A DNA stretch of 45,946 bases, taken from contig JANWIR010000035.1 of the NCBI GenBank assembly GCA_025449805.1, positions 1 to 45,946 on the forward strand. Reading direction: 5' to 3'. Below the pieces are notes generated by a model. That model was not told the origin of the DNA, made no database searches, and saw only the letters and a list, made by a program, of their open reading frames with translations. Of this stretch, positions 28,106 to 38,231 are shown piece after piece. Each line of letters begins with the position of its first letter. Positions within the stretch are counted from its first letter, which is position 1. The DNA is from Acidimicrobiales bacterium. GTDB lineage: Bacteria > Actinomycetota > Acidimicrobiia > Acidimicrobiales > RAAP-2. The position numbers and the translations under genes are program-made.

Positions 28106-28996
28106 CTACACCGTGAGTTGTACATTGCCCGACGCTCCTCCCGTGACGCTGCTCGGTTTGCTGAGGAGCACCACGACGAGAATGCCGAAACCGGCGACCG
28201 TGCTGTAGGCGGATCCACCGAGAGCGGAGACCACCTCGGTGGTGATGCCCATGAGCAGTGACGCCACTACGGCGCCGCGCGGCGATCCCACGCCACCCAA
28301 AATTGCCGCGGCAATAACGAGCGGCAAAAACAGCTGACCCGTGTAGTAATTCACGCTTTGGGAATTGATGACGTAAATGACACCCGCCATCCCACAGAGA
28401 AACCCTGTGATAAGCCAAGTAATCGTCACGATCTGCGTCGTGCGGATTCCACACGAGCGTGCCAACGAGGGATCGACGGCCATGGCGCGTAACGCCTTAC
28501 CGAGCTTCGTCAACTTCAGTAGCCCTTCCAGTAACAGGAAGACCACGATGGCGAGACCTATCAAGATGAGCTGCGTCACGGTAATGAAGATCGGTCCCCA
28601 CGAAAGCGAGGCTGACGGAAGCACGGCGAATTGATAGATATTGTCTCGCGACACCGCTTGAACGGCGTACTCAATAACGAGTGCCAAGCCAAGGGTGACC
28701 ATGACCATCTCGAACAGCCGGGCTCCTCGACGGGCGTACACCTTGAACACGAAGTTGCCTAGAAATACGGTCAGCATCGCGCCCGCGACGCCGCCGAGCA
28801 ACAGCGCCACCCAGGCGTTGATCTTCCAGCTCGCCGCGAGATACGCCACGAACGCACCGACGGTCATCACCGCGCCGTAACTCAGATTCAAGACATTGGT
28901 GAGACCCAGTTGTACGGTAAACCCCATTGCCGCCACCGCGATGATCGAGGCGAGGACCACGCCAAAGCCCAGCGACGAGACAATCAAATACCACAT
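28106..28996 (-). CDS. livH: Branched-chain amino acid-type ABC transporter permease (LivH-like)
   Basis: MWYLIVSSLGFGVVLASIIAVAAMGFTVQLGLTNVLNLSYGAVMTVGAFVAY...LGKALRAMAVDPSLARSCGIRT; likely start ATG 28996. Confidence 0.9.
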   Translation of the reverse strand: MWYLIVSSLGFGVVLASIIAVAAMGFTVQLGLTNVLNLSYGAVMTVGAFVAYLAASWKINAWVALLLGGVAGAMLTVFLGNFVFKVYARRGARLFEMVMVTLGLALVIEYAVQAVSRDNIYQFAVLPSASLSWGPIFITVTQLILIGLAIVVFLLLEGLLKLTKLGKALRAMAVDPSLARSCGIRTTQIVTITWLITGFLCGMAGVIYVINSQSVNYYTGQLFLPLVIAAAILGGVGSPRGAVVASLLMGITTEVVSALGGSAYSTVAGFGILVVVLLSKPSSVTGGASGNVQLTV

Positions 28997-29057
28997 CGTT
29001 GCTCCTTGCTCTCGAAATCGTTCGACTCGAACACCACGGTGGACGGCTTCACGGGGA

Positions 29058-30341
29058 TTAGTGAACTGACTGAATCTTCGTCGCGGCAATTACGCCCAAC
29101 GACTGCGGTGGACCCGATACGGGAATGCGGACCGCTTCTTCATTCCCGTAGGAGTTGTGAAAGGCATTGAATTGAATCAGGCCCGTCGCGCCGACGTACT
29201 GGATTGACTTATGCGCCTTGAGGGCCGCCACGCCTTGGGCGAACGTGTAGACGACCGTCTTGCCGGGACCAGGATTCGACACCGCGATAATGGACTTGTT
29301 GAACACCGAAGGCTTCAGACTCTTTGACGCCACAATGGCCAACGCCTGAATCATCATGCCGTCGTAGTACGTGCGAGCAAAGGGGTTGGTGCTGTAGGCA
29401 CTCAACGGCTTGGGCACGATCGACTGCACGGCGGTGATGTCCTTTTCAAACTGGCTCAGTGCCGGTGACGGCTTCGACGCCGCCGTCACGATGCCCGTGT
29501 AGTACTTCAGGAAATCAGAGTTCCCCAGGGCGCCCCGGACCGGGCTAATCCACGTCGAATTAACCGTGGGCTCAGTGCCAATCAGCGGCACCAATCCGCG
29601 CTGTTGCTTGAGTTCACCGTAAAAGGTCGCGGCCGTTGGTCCATCGGACTCGGTCATGATGACTTGGGGATTCGCCTGCTTCACGCGCGCTACGTCGGCC
29701 GAGTAAAGTGACTGGTCAGGAGTGAGATTTATGCTCGCGACGATCTTCATGTGCAGAGCCTTGGCCCCGAGAAGAACGCCCGGCAGGTCACCCTGGGATC
29801 CGCTGTCGGTTCCAAAGACGGTGGCAATTTTCGTGTAACCGCGCTCCTTGGCCCAGAGCACCATGGCGACACCGTTGGCCGCGTCCGGTGGAAACAGGCG
29901 CCAGAAGTAGGGGTCCTTGTTTCGGTTGTACGAGCTCTCACCCGCGACGGCGAACATCGTCACCTTGGCGGAGTTGAGGACCGGAACAATGGTGGGCGCT
30001 TCAGTGGTACCCGGCCCCGTAACACCGATGAGATTGGGCACGGTACTGAGAAGTTGCTGCACGGCGGGTAGGGCGTCGGCGGGGTCGCTTCGTGTGTCGA
30101 CTCCCTTCCAGACGAGCTTTTTGCCCAGTAGGCCGCCGTTCTGGTTGATGTCATAAATAGCCGGGAAGAGTCCCGCCTCTTGATTGAGACCCTCGAAGGA
30201 ATTGGGTCCCGAGAGCGGAATAACGCTCGCTTCGACGACAACCCCGGTCTTGGCACTCGCGCCCGACGGCATAGTAAACGCCGTTGAGATCAGCACGACT
30301 GACCCGATCGACATTCCTACACGTCTAAAAATTCCTCGCAT
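29058..30341 (-). CDS. ABC transporter periplasmic substrate-binding protein (Leu/Ile/Val-binding type)
   Basis: Signal peptide MRGIFRRVGMSIGSVVLISTAFTMPSGASA; PLSGPNSFEGLNQEAGLFPAIYDINQNGGLLGKKLVWKGVDTRSDPADALPAVQQLL. Confidence 0.9.
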   Translation of the reverse strand: MRGIFRRVGMSIGSVVLISTAFTMPSGASAKTGVVVEASVIPLSGPNSFEGLNQEAGLFPAIYDINQNGGLLGKKLVWKGVDTRSDPADALPAVQQLLSTVPNLIGVTGPGTTEAPTIVPVLNSAKVTMFAVAGESSYNRNKDPYFWRLFPPDAANGVAMVLWAKERGYTKIATVFGTDSGSQGDLPGVLLGAKALHMKIVASINLTPDQSLYSADVARVKQANPQVIMTESDGPTAATFYGELKQQRGLVPLIGTEPTVNSTWISPVRGALGNSDFLKYYTGIVTAASKPSPALSQFEKDITAVQSIVPKPLSAYSTNPFARTYYDGMMIQALAIVASKSLKPSVFNKSIIAVSNPGPGKTVVYTFAQGVAALKAHKSIQYVGATGLIQFNAFHNSYGNEEAVRIPVSGPPQSLGVIAATKIQSVH

Positions 30342-30540
30342 TCAAATCCCCCTCTGTTTGAAATACTTATGACGTCAAGACCACGACGTTCGCCGGATCT
30401 GTGCTGACCTTTCGGTAGCCCCCCCGGGGAAACACCACGACCATCCGATTGCGTCGGCTAGTCGCACTATCCACATCACCTGAATTTTCGCGTCTCAACT
30501 CTGCGTAACACCGTGTTCTTATTACTGTTGCCGGCCCAGC

Positions 30541-32367
30541 ATGACAAAGTGCATTCGTCAAGTCAACGAGCAAGTTGTCGCGATTTCTTATCAATTTTCG
30601 ACACTTCGTCTAGGCTCCAGCGATATGTCGGGGAGGATTCACGTCACTGAATCAAATTCGGAGTTCGCCGAACCGCAGGATTCCTCAATAGCGAGTCGCC
30701 CCTTGAGGCAGACCAAAAATCCGTCGTCGGACCTCAATCATTCGAACATTCGTTTACCGACGGTGGCCGAAATTCTTGAACTTCCGGAAGTTCGGCGCGG
30801 GCGACCGACCATCGAAGCGGGGGCTGATTTCATCGATCGACCCGTTCGGTGGGTCCACGTCAGCGAACTGGTCCGCATCAGCCACCTCCTCCAAGGCGGC
30901 GAGCTCATTTTGTCAACAGCCCTGGCATTTCCCCACGACGACAACGAACTCATCAATTACATCAGCGACCTCGCCACGGCGAACGCCGCGGGATTGATCA
31001 TTGAACTGAGTCAACACTTCAACGCCCTTCCGAAGGCCATGATTCGAAGTGCGGAAGCCCACGGTTTACCGCTTATTGCCCTTCACACCGAAGTGCCCTT
31101 CGTGGCCATTACCGAAGCCATCCACTCAATTATCGTCAACACAAAAATTGGACAGCTCCAACTCGGTGACACCGTGCACCGGGTCTTTCGCTCCCTCGCC
31201 GCGGACGCCTCCACGCCGCAAGAGATTGTCGCCAAAGTCGCGCAATTGGCGGGTTGTCCGGCTGTCTTTGAAAGTACTGCTCGCCACGTCATCGCGTTCG
31301 CCGGCGCGACCACGAACGGTACCGAAGTACTCGATCACTGGGAGATGCGCTCGAGTCACGTCCCCTGGAGCAGTGAAGAAACCTTCACCGATGGAGAAAT
31401 TTGGCTTACCACGCTGGTGAGTGCTCGCGGGCATCGATGGGGACGGCTAATTCTGCTGTCGCGACTTCCGGCTGACAACATGCAGCGAACAATTCTCGAA
31501 TTGGGCGCGACCACGCTGGCCCTTCACTTGCTCATCGAGCGCGACGAACGCGTTCTCGAACACCAAACGCATCGCACGCTCATTGCCGACATTATCGATC
31601 AGCGTTACAGCTCACCCGATGAAATTTACGATCGCTCCGCCTCGCTCGGCGTTCCCACCCGACGGCAAGTTTTGGCGGCATTGATCGTGCGCAGCGAATG
31701 GTTGTCGGACCTGTCAGAGGTTGGTCGTCAGTCTCGTGCGCGAGAAGAGGTCACCGCCGTCGCGCGAGCCCTACGCCAAATATCAGCCGCGAGCCTGGTC
31801 GGCATTCTCGAACCGGGTCGGATTGGCGCCATGATTTCCGCACCCACGAACGCCAGTATGAAGAATCTGATTGAACACGCCGCTCAAAAGATTCATGAGA
31901 ACGTCGGCAAGTTGACGCCATCGGGTTGCGTCGTCATTGGCGTTGGCACGACGGTGAGCACAGTTCGCGATCTGCGTCAATCCTTTGATGAAGCGAACGA
32001 GGCGGCCGAGGCGGCCCGAAGTCTTCCTCGAAATCGAATGTTCGTAACCACGGCGGACATTCGCTTAAGGGGATTAATCCACCTATTGCGTGATGATCCT
32101 CGGCTGCAGAGTTACGTTGAACGTGAACTCGGTCCCCTCATCGAATACGACAAAGTGCATCGCACACAACTCGTCGCTACGTTGAGGGCGTACCTTGAAG
32201 CCCGGGGCAACAAATCCGAGGCGGCGGCCCTCGTCCACACAACCCGCGCCACCTTTTATCATCATCTTTCGCGGATTGAAGAAGTGTTAAAGGTGGATTT
32301 GGAAACACCCGAATCGCTGTATTCGCTTTACGTTGCGTTAATTGCCCGTCAATCCATCGAAAATTAA
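30541..32367 (+). CDS. PucR-family transcriptional regulator
   Basis: LPTVAEILELPEVRRGRPTIEAGADFIDRPVRWVHVSELVRISHLLQGGELILSTALAFP (PucR N-terminal domain); C-terminal LVATLRAYLEARGNKSEAAALVHTTRATFYHHLSRIEEVLKVDLETPESLYSLYVAL (HTH_30-type). Start may be 30625. Confidence 0.9.
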   Translation: MTKCIRQVNEQVVAISYQFSTLRLGSSDMSGRIHVTESNSEFAEPQDSSIASRPLRQTKNPSSDLNHSNIRLPTVAEILELPEVRRGRPTIEAGADFIDRPVRWVHVSELVRISHLLQGGELILSTALAFPHDDNELINYISDLATANAAGLIIELSQHFNALPKAMIRSAEAHGLPLIALHTEVPFVAITEAIHSIIVNTKIGQLQLGDTVHRVFRSLAADASTPQEIVAKVAQLAGCPAVFESTARHVIAFAGATTNGTEVLDHWEMRSSHVPWSSEETFTDGEIWLTTLVSARGHRWGRLILLSRLPADNMQRTILELGATTLALHLLIERDERVLEHQTHRTLIADIIDQRYSSPDEIYDRSASLGVPTRRQVLAALIVRSEWLSDLSEVGRQSRAREEVTAVARALRQISAASLVGILEPGRIGAMISAPTNASMKNLIEHAAQKIHENVGKLTPSGCVVIGVGTTVSTVRDLRQSFDEANEAAEAARSLPRNRMFVTTADIRLRGLIHLLRDDPRLQSYVERELGPLIEYDKVHRTQLVATLRAYLEARGNKSEAAALVHTTRATFYHHLSRIEEVLKVDLETPESLYSLYVALIARQSIEN

Positions 32368-32408
32368 CTCGGTGACGATTCGTCAGGCGTAGCCAGCGCC
32401 GTCACTCC

Positions 32409-32675
32409 TCATCGACCGTTACGTTCGCGGTGTTGACAGCCGGGCCAGCAGCAGGGTCGTCGTTTTCCCTCGTCAAGTTGTTCGATGGTGCGACGAATTC
32501 GTCGACTTCGTGTCGTCGGCTGTTTGGCCTCCTCCACCCAACAAATGAACTCATTGCGGGCAAGCTTCGTAATGTCACGCCACGCCTCGAGGGCCACCGG
32601 GTTCTCCAGAAGGGCCGTGCGCAAATCGTGCGGTAACTGGTGCACGACGCCACCGTCAACTTCCACGAGTTTCAC
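32409..32675 (-). CDS. YdeI/OmdA-like (OmpD-associated family) small protein
   Basis: LPHDLRTALLENPVALEAWRDITKLARNEFICWVEEAKQPTTRSRRIRRTIEQLDEGKRRPCCWPGCQHR matches the C-terminal family pattern. Confidence 0.75.
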   Translation of the reverse strand: MKLVEVDGGVVHQLPHDLRTALLENPVALEAWRDITKLARNEFICWVEEAKQPTTRSRRIRRTIEQLDEGKRRPCCWPGCQHRERNGR

Positions 32676-32807
32676 GTCTTGACAGTAGTGCCGACAATTT
32701 ATGCAGTACGAGAGACACCGGGGCCACCGGGAGAGGCGTCATAGGATTGACCAACCGCTCCGCTCGCCATTTTTCCGCGCGTGCGGGTCCGAGGAAGAGA
32801 GAGTCCC

Positions 32808-34154
32808 ATGACCATTGATCGTTCGAATTTGACCAGCGTTGAACGAGAGCGCGCGTCAGTCTTTCACTCCTGGTCCGCCCAGGCGACGCTCAATCCACTC
32901 ATGGTCAAAGATGCCAACGGGGTGTACGTCACGAGCGAAGACGGCACCACGTTTCTCGACTTCTCGTCGCAACTGGTGAATACCAATATTGGTCATCAGC
33001 ACCCTCGCGTGGTGGCGGCGATTCGCGAGCAGGCCAGTCAGCTGGCCACTATCGCTCCCCAACACGGCTACCGTGCCCGCTACGAAGCGGCCGAACGTAT
33101 TGTCGACCTCTCCTTCGACGGCGCGGCCAAAGTCTTTTTCACCAACGGCGGTACCGAGGCCGTCGAGCACGCGGTGCGCATGGCTCGCTTACACACCGGT
33201 CGACCCAAGGTCCTCGCGACGTACCGCAGCTATCACGGCGCGACCGCGACCTCGATCAACTTGACCGGCGACCCGCGTCGGTGGGCCAACGATCAAGGGG
33301 CGGCCGGCGTCGTGCACTTCTTTGGCCCGTTCTTGTACCGTTCGACCTTCTACGCCACGAGCGAAGCCGAGGAGTGCGAGCGCGCGCTCGAACACCTCGA
33401 GAACACCATCCGTTTCGAGGGGCCCGCGACGATTGCGGCCATCATCCTGGAGACCATCCCCGGCACGGCGGGCATCATGGTGCCGCCACCGGGCTATCTG
33501 CGCGGCGTGCGCGAACTCTGTGACCGCTACGGCATCGTCTACATCGCCGACGAGGTCATGTGTGGCTTTGGCCGCACTGGTTCGTGGTTCGCGTACCAGG
33601 ACCACGACGTCACGCCCGACCTGGTGACCTTCGCCAAGGGCGTGAACTCGGGCTACATCCCACTCGGCGGCGTCGTACTGAATGAAACCGTCAGCGCCAC
33701 CTTCAACGATCGGGTCTACCCCGGGGGTCTGACCTACTCGGGACACCCCTTGGCCTGCGCGTCGGCCGTCGCCACCATCGACGCGATGCGCGACGAGGGC
33801 ATTGTTGAGAACGCGCGCCGCATTGGCGATGAGGTGCTGCGACCGGGTCTCGAGGAACTCGCGCGACGTCACCGCGTCATCGGTGAGGTCCGGGGGCTCG
33901 GCGTCTTCTTCGCGCTCGACTTAGTGAGCGACCGCGCCTCGCGTGAGCCCCTCGCGCCCTACGGCCAGAGTTCACCGGCCATGAACGCCGTGCTGGCGGC
34001 GTGTCGCGGCGAAGACCTTTTGATTTTCGCGAACTTCAATCGCCTCCACGTCGTACCACCGTGCACCGTCACCGAGGCCGAAGCGCGCGACGGTCTCGCG
34101 CGACTCGATCGCGCACTCGCGGTGGCCGATCAGTACTACGTGGGGGCTGCGTGA
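32808..34154 (+). CDS. Class III (omega) aminotransferase
   Basis: DFSSQLVNTNIGHQHPRVVAAIREQ...VFFTNGGTEAVEHAVRMAR...YRSYHGAT...YIADEVMCGFGRTGSWFAYQ...DLVTFAKGVNSGYIPLGGVVLN (PLP Lys). Confidence 0.92.
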   Translation: MTIDRSNLTSVERERASVFHSWSAQATLNPLMVKDANGVYVTSEDGTTFLDFSSQLVNTNIGHQHPRVVAAIREQASQLATIAPQHGYRARYEAAERIVDLSFDGAAKVFFTNGGTEAVEHAVRMARLHTGRPKVLATYRSYHGATATSINLTGDPRRWANDQGAAGVVHFFGPFLYRSTFYATSEAEECERALEHLENTIRFEGPATIAAIILETIPGTAGIMVPPPGYLRGVRELCDRYGIVYIADEVMCGFGRTGSWFAYQDHDVTPDLVTFAKGVNSGYIPLGGVVLNETVSATFNDRVYPGGLTYSGHPLACASAVATIDAMRDEGIVENARRIGDEVLRPGLEELARRHRVIGEVRGLGVFFALDLVSDRASREPLAPYGQSSPAMNAVLAACRGEDLLIFANFNRLHVVPPCTVTEAEARDGLARLDRALAVADQYYVGAA

Positions 34155-34789
34155 GCGACGACTTGCGCGCCGACGTCGCCGGCGCGATGCGCGAGCTCGG
34201 TCACGAGTTCGTCGCCCGGGACCTCGACGCCGACGTCTTGGATCTCTTGCGTGAACACCTACACGCAATGCAGCAACTCCTCGAGCGCGCGCCACGTCGC
34301 GTTCGTGAACTGCCCGACTCGCTCGAGGGGTTCAAGATGGCCGTACCCGCCGAAGGGCGCCACGAACGTCGCCAGCTCTTCGCCGACTCCATCGTGTCGG
34401 GAGCTGCCAATCCCCTGGGGCTTGGCGCGTCACTGTGGCGCGAGGGGGACGTCGCCTACATGGAAGTGACACTCGGTAAGGCCTTCGAGGGTGCGCCGGG
34501 GCGCTCGCACGGCGGCGTCGTGGCCGCCCTCATTGACGAAACGATGGGCCTCGTGCTCGCGGTGCACGACCTGCTCGCCTTCACCGGTCAACTCGACATC
34601 ACCTACCTCGCGCCCACCCCCATCAACACCCCCCTCGTCGCCAGCGCGCGCCTCGAGCGCCGTGACGGACGAAAACTGCAGCTGGTAGCGAGCGTGCGCG
34701 CCGACGAGACCGAAGTGGCGAGCGCCTCCGCCCTCTTCGTCGCCGTCGAGCCGGAACGTTTTCTCGCGCACCTGCGTCAGGCGCGGTGA
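34151..34789 (+). CDS. Hotdog-fold (PaaI-type) thioesterase
   Basis: KAFEGAPGRSHGGVVAALIDETMGLVLAVHDLLAFTGQLDITYLAPTPINTPL; GTG at 34151 overlaps aminotransferase stop; ORF track start too far upstream. Confidence 0.85.
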   Translation: MSDDLRADVAGAMRELGHEFVARDLDADVLDLLREHLHAMQQLLERAPRRVRELPDSLEGFKMAVPAEGRHERRQLFADSIVSGAANPLGLGASLWREGDVAYMEVTLGKAFEGAPGRSHGGVVAALIDETMGLVLAVHDLLAFTGQLDITYLAPTPINTPLVASARLERRDGRKLQLVASVRADETEVASASALFVAVEPERFLAHLRQAR

Positions 34790-35574
34790 ACGCACGTCAC
34801 GCGACGCGCTACCTCGCGTGGCGTTTCGCCGCCCCCAAGGTCCCCGAGGTCACCGCGCAGTTCTGGTTTCTCAAGCTGCTCACCACCGGAATGGGTGAGG
34901 CGACGTCGGACTACTTCGTACATCGTTGTAACCCCATCGCGGCGGTTCTGGTCTCGGGCGTCATTTTTCTCGGCGCGCTCATCGCCCAGCTCGCCAGCTC
35001 GCGCTACGCCACGTATCCGTACTGGTTCGCGGTCGTCATGGTCAGCGTCTTTGGCACGATGTGCGCCGACGTGGTCCACGTCGGCTTCGGCGTCCCCTAC
35101 GCCGTATCGAGCGCCGTCTTCGCCGTCGCGCTCGTGGCGGTGTTCGTCACCTGGCAGCGGGTCGAGCACACGCTGTCCATTCACTCGATCACCTCGTCGC
35201 GACGCGAACTCTTCTACTGGAGCACCGTCACGGTGACCTTCGCGCTCGGCACCGCGGTCGGCGACGGTAGCGCCGCCACCCTCGGCCTGGGCTACCTCAA
35301 GTCGGGGCTCTTCTTCCTCGCCCTCTTTAGCGCCGTGGGGATCAAATTCGCCATTCGCCGACGCCAGCCCATCGCGAGTTTCTGGTGCGCCTACGTCTTG
35401 ACGCGCCCCCTCGGGGCGTCGTTCGCCGACTGGCTCGGACGACCGCCCGCGCTCGGGGGCAGAAACTGGGGGCCGGGCACGGTGGCGTTACTGTCCAGCG
35501 CCGTCATCGCGATAACCGTGGTGTTGGTCGCGCGTCACGAACGGAAAGAGAATTCGCGACCGTCATTAGGCTAG
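34786..35574 (+). CDS. COG4705-like membrane protein
   Basis: PKVPEVTAQFWFLKLLTTGMGEATSDYFVHRCNPIAAVL...ELFYWSTVTVTFALGTAVGDGSAATLGLGYLKSGLFFLALF; two related halves. Confidence 0.75.
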   Translation: MNARHATRYLAWRFAAPKVPEVTAQFWFLKLLTTGMGEATSDYFVHRCNPIAAVLVSGVIFLGALIAQLASSRYATYPYWFAVVMVSVFGTMCADVVHVGFGVPYAVSSAVFAVALVAVFVTWQRVEHTLSIHSITSSRRELFYWSTVTVTFALGTAVGDGSAATLGLGYLKSGLFFLALFSAVGIKFAIRRRQPIASFWCAYVLTRPLGASFADWLGRPPALGGRNWGPGTVALLSSAVIAITVVLVARHERKENSRPSLG

Positions 35575-35579
35575 AAGTC

Positions 35580-36536
35580 ATGCCCGCCATCACCGTCGAA
35601 AACCCACTCGAACTACCCAAAGTCGCCGCGCCCCACGACGGCGCCCGAGCGCGACGCGTGAAGTCGATCACTACCGCGCCGCGCGGACTCGAGGGCGAGG
35701 GCTTCCCGGTGCGTCGCGCCTTCGCCGGCATCGACCTCGCGGACCTCGACCCCTTCGTCCACATGGACCAAATGGGTGAGATTGACTACGGTCCGGGCGA
35801 GCCCAAGGGCACGCCGTGGCACCCGCACCGTGGTTTCGAAACGGTGACCTACATGATGGAAGGGACCTTCCTCCACCAAGACTCCATCGGTGGTGGTGGC
35901 GTTATCGAGAACGGCGCGACCCAGTGGATGACCGCGGGCGCGGGCATCTTGCACATCGAACGTCCGCCGGACGCCCTGATTGATTCGGGCGGTCTTTTCC
36001 ACGGCGTCCAACTCTGGGTCAACCTGCCGGCGAAGTTGAAGATGACGACGCCGCGCTACCAAGACATCGGCGCCCAGGCGGTGGCGTTAGTCACCAACGA
36101 CCACGGCGACGCGGTCGTGCGCATCATTGCGGGTGCGCTGGGCGAGTTCGCGGGGCCCGGTTCGACGCACACCCCCATCACGTTGGTGCACGCCACCATC
36201 ATGCCCGGCGCGAACTTGGTGCTGCCGTGGAACCCGGCGTACAACGCGCTCACCTACGTACTCCAAGGTGCGGGCACCGTAGGCCTCGACCGCGTCGCAC
36301 TGAACGAGGGTCAAATGGCCGTCAACGTCGACGGGGACTACGTGGTGCTGTCGGCCAACGACACCCAGGACTCGCGCACCCGCGCGTACGAGGTGCTCAT
36401 CTTGGGCGGCGAACCCATTCGTGAACCCGTAGCCGCTTACGGACCCTTCGTAATGAATACGAAGGACGAACTCCAAAAGGCGTTCGAGGACTACCAGGCC
36501 GGCCGACTCGGCCAGATCCCGGCCAACCACATCTAG
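35580..36536 (+). CDS. Pirin-family protein
   Basis: FVHMDQMGEIDYGPGEPKGTPWHPHRGFETVTYMMEGTFLHQDSIGGGGVIENGATQWMTAGAGILHIE; ATG at 35580. Confidence 0.93.
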   Translation: MPAITVENPLELPKVAAPHDGARARRVKSITTAPRGLEGEGFPVRRAFAGIDLADLDPFVHMDQMGEIDYGPGEPKGTPWHPHRGFETVTYMMEGTFLHQDSIGGGGVIENGATQWMTAGAGILHIERPPDALIDSGGLFHGVQLWVNLPAKLKMTTPRYQDIGAQAVALVTNDHGDAVVRIIAGALGEFAGPGSTHTPITLVHATIMPGANLVLPWNPAYNALTYVLQGAGTVGLDRVALNEGQMAVNVDGDYVVLSANDTQDSRTRAYEVLILGGEPIREPVAAYGPFVMNTKDELQKAFEDYQAGRLGQIPANHI

Positions 36537-36950
36537 CTAGGCGCGGTGCAGTAAAAACGTGCCGGTCGCGCGCGAGACCAACCGCTCGTCGCCGGCAAAG
36601 ACGCTCGCCTCGGCGTAGGCAATCTGGCGCGTCAAGCGCACCACGTCACCGCGTAACAGGTACGCGCTCTCGCGCGTCGCGGGTCGCAATAGTTCCGTCG
36701 TGATTTCGATGGTGGCCTCGGTACGATCGGTTGCGTCGAGCGCGGCGTTGGTCGCGAAGTTCATCGCCGCGTCCAACAAGACTGCGTGGACGCCGGCTTG
36801 GACCACCCCGTGCGGGTTACAGGCGAGCGCGGCCGGGACAAAATCTCCCTCGACCCAACCCAGTTCCTCACCGTCGACGCCGTAACTGGTAAAGGTCGCG
36901 CCCAATTGGCCGAGTAGCGCCATCCCACCGTCGCCCAGCCAACGATCCAT
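36537..36950 (-). CDS. PaaI-type hotdog thioesterase
   Basis: DFVPAALACNPHGVVQAGVHAVLLDAAMNFATNAALDATDRTEATIEITTELLRPATRESAYLLRGDVVRLTRQIAYAEASVFAGDERLVSRATGTFLL; ATG at 36950. Confidence 0.75.
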   Translation of the reverse strand: MDRWLGDGGMALLGQLGATFTSYGVDGEELGWVEGDFVPAALACNPHGVVQAGVHAVLLDAAMNFATNAALDATDRTEATIEITTELLRPATRESAYLLRGDVVRLTRQIAYAEASVFAGDERLVSRATGTFLLHRA

Positions 36951-37049
36951 GTCCTTTTTGACACCGCCCACCTTCGTGACCCTAGCTCTTTCGCCCTCCT
37001 CTAGGCTTCCCCGCGGTGGGGGCGTGGCGTCCCCGCGAAAGGACGACCC

Positions 37050-38228
37050 ATGATCAACGCGGTGATCGTAGACGCGGTGCGCACTCCGGGGGGAAAGCGC
37101 AACGGGAAACTCAAGAATTGGCACGCCGTGGACCTCGCCTCGGAGGCCCTGCGCGCGCTCGCCGCGCGTAACGATCTCGACCCGGCCGTCGTCGACGACG
37201 TCATCATGGGCTGCGTCAGTCAGGTCGGCGAACAGGCCTTTAACGTCGGTCGCTCCGCGGTGTTGGCCGCGGGTTGGCCCGAGTCGGTGCCGGCGACCAC
37301 CATCGACCGTCAGTGCGGTTCCAGTCAACAGGCGCTGCACTTCGCGGCCCAGGGCGTGATGTCGGGCGCCTACGACGTGGTCGTGGCGGCGGGCGTGGAA
37401 GTCATGACGCGCGTCACGATGGGTTCGTCGGTCGGCCAAGGATCGGGGTTCCCGTTCGGACCACGGGTCCAGGCGCGCTACGAGCCGGTGGGTGGACTCA
37501 AGAATCAGGGCATCGGCGCCGAAATGATCGCCGACCAGTGGGGCATCTCGCGCGAAGAGCTCGACGCCTTCTCAGTGGAGAGTCACCGACGGGCGGCGCG
37601 CGCTACCGCCGAGGGGCGCTTCGAACGCGAGATCATTCCGGTGTACGTGCGCGACGACGAGGGTAACCCCACCGACGAACTCATGACGAGCGACGAGGGC
37701 ATTCGCGCCGACTCGAGCGTCGCGGCACTGGCCAACTTGAAGCCCGCCTTCAAGGAGGGCGGCAAGGTAACCGCGGGCAACTCCTCGCAGATCACGGACG
37801 GTTCGTCGGCGGTCTTGATCATGAGCGAGGAGCGCGCTCGCGCGCTCGGCTACACGCCGCGCGCGCGCTTTCACGCCTTCGCGCTGGCGGGCGTCGACCC
37901 CGTCACCATGTTGACCGGCCCGATTCCGGCGACCACCAAGGTGCTCGAACGATCGGGCCTGACCCTCGACGAGATTGACTTGGTCGAGATCAACGAGGCC
38001 TTCGCCTCCGTGGTACTCGCCTGGCAGAAGGAACACCACGTCGACCTGGCGAAGGTGAACGTCAACGGTGGCGCTATCGCGCTCGGTCACCCCCTGGGTG
38101 CTTCAGGCACCAAGCTCTGCGCGACGCTCCTCAATGAGCTCGAGCGCACGTCGGGTCGCTACGGCCTACTCACCATGTGCGAAGGTGGCGGACTCGCCAA
38201 CGCGACGATTCTCGAACGACTGGGCTAG
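37050..38228 (+). CDS. Thiolase-family acetyl-CoA C-acyltransferase
   Basis: VDAVRTPGGKRNGKLKNWHAVDL...TTIDRQCGSSQQALHFAAQGVMSGAYDVVVAAGVEVMTRV...VNVNGGAIALGHPLGASGTKL...MCEGGGLANATI. Confidence 0.95.
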   Translation: MINAVIVDAVRTPGGKRNGKLKNWHAVDLASEALRALAARNDLDPAVVDDVIMGCVSQVGEQAFNVGRSAVLAAGWPESVPATTIDRQCGSSQQALHFAAQGVMSGAYDVVVAAGVEVMTRVTMGSSVGQGSGFPFGPRVQARYEPVGGLKNQGIGAEMIADQWGISREELDAFSVESHRRAARATAEGRFEREIIPVYVRDDEGNPTDELMTSDEGIRADSSVAALANLKPAFKEGGKVTAGNSSQITDGSSAVLIMSEERARALGYTPRARFHAFALAGVDPVTMLTGPIPATTKVLERSGLTLDEIDLVEINEAFASVVLAWQKEHHVDLAKVNVNGGAIALGHPLGASGTKLCATLLNELERTSGRYGLLTMCEGGGLANATILERLG

Positions 38229-38231
38229 GCG

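Noticed and set aside
32679-32710. TTGACA-like hexamer (32679-32684) upstream of the aminotransferase
   Set aside because: No convincing -10 at proper spacing; single hexamer matches are expected by chance.
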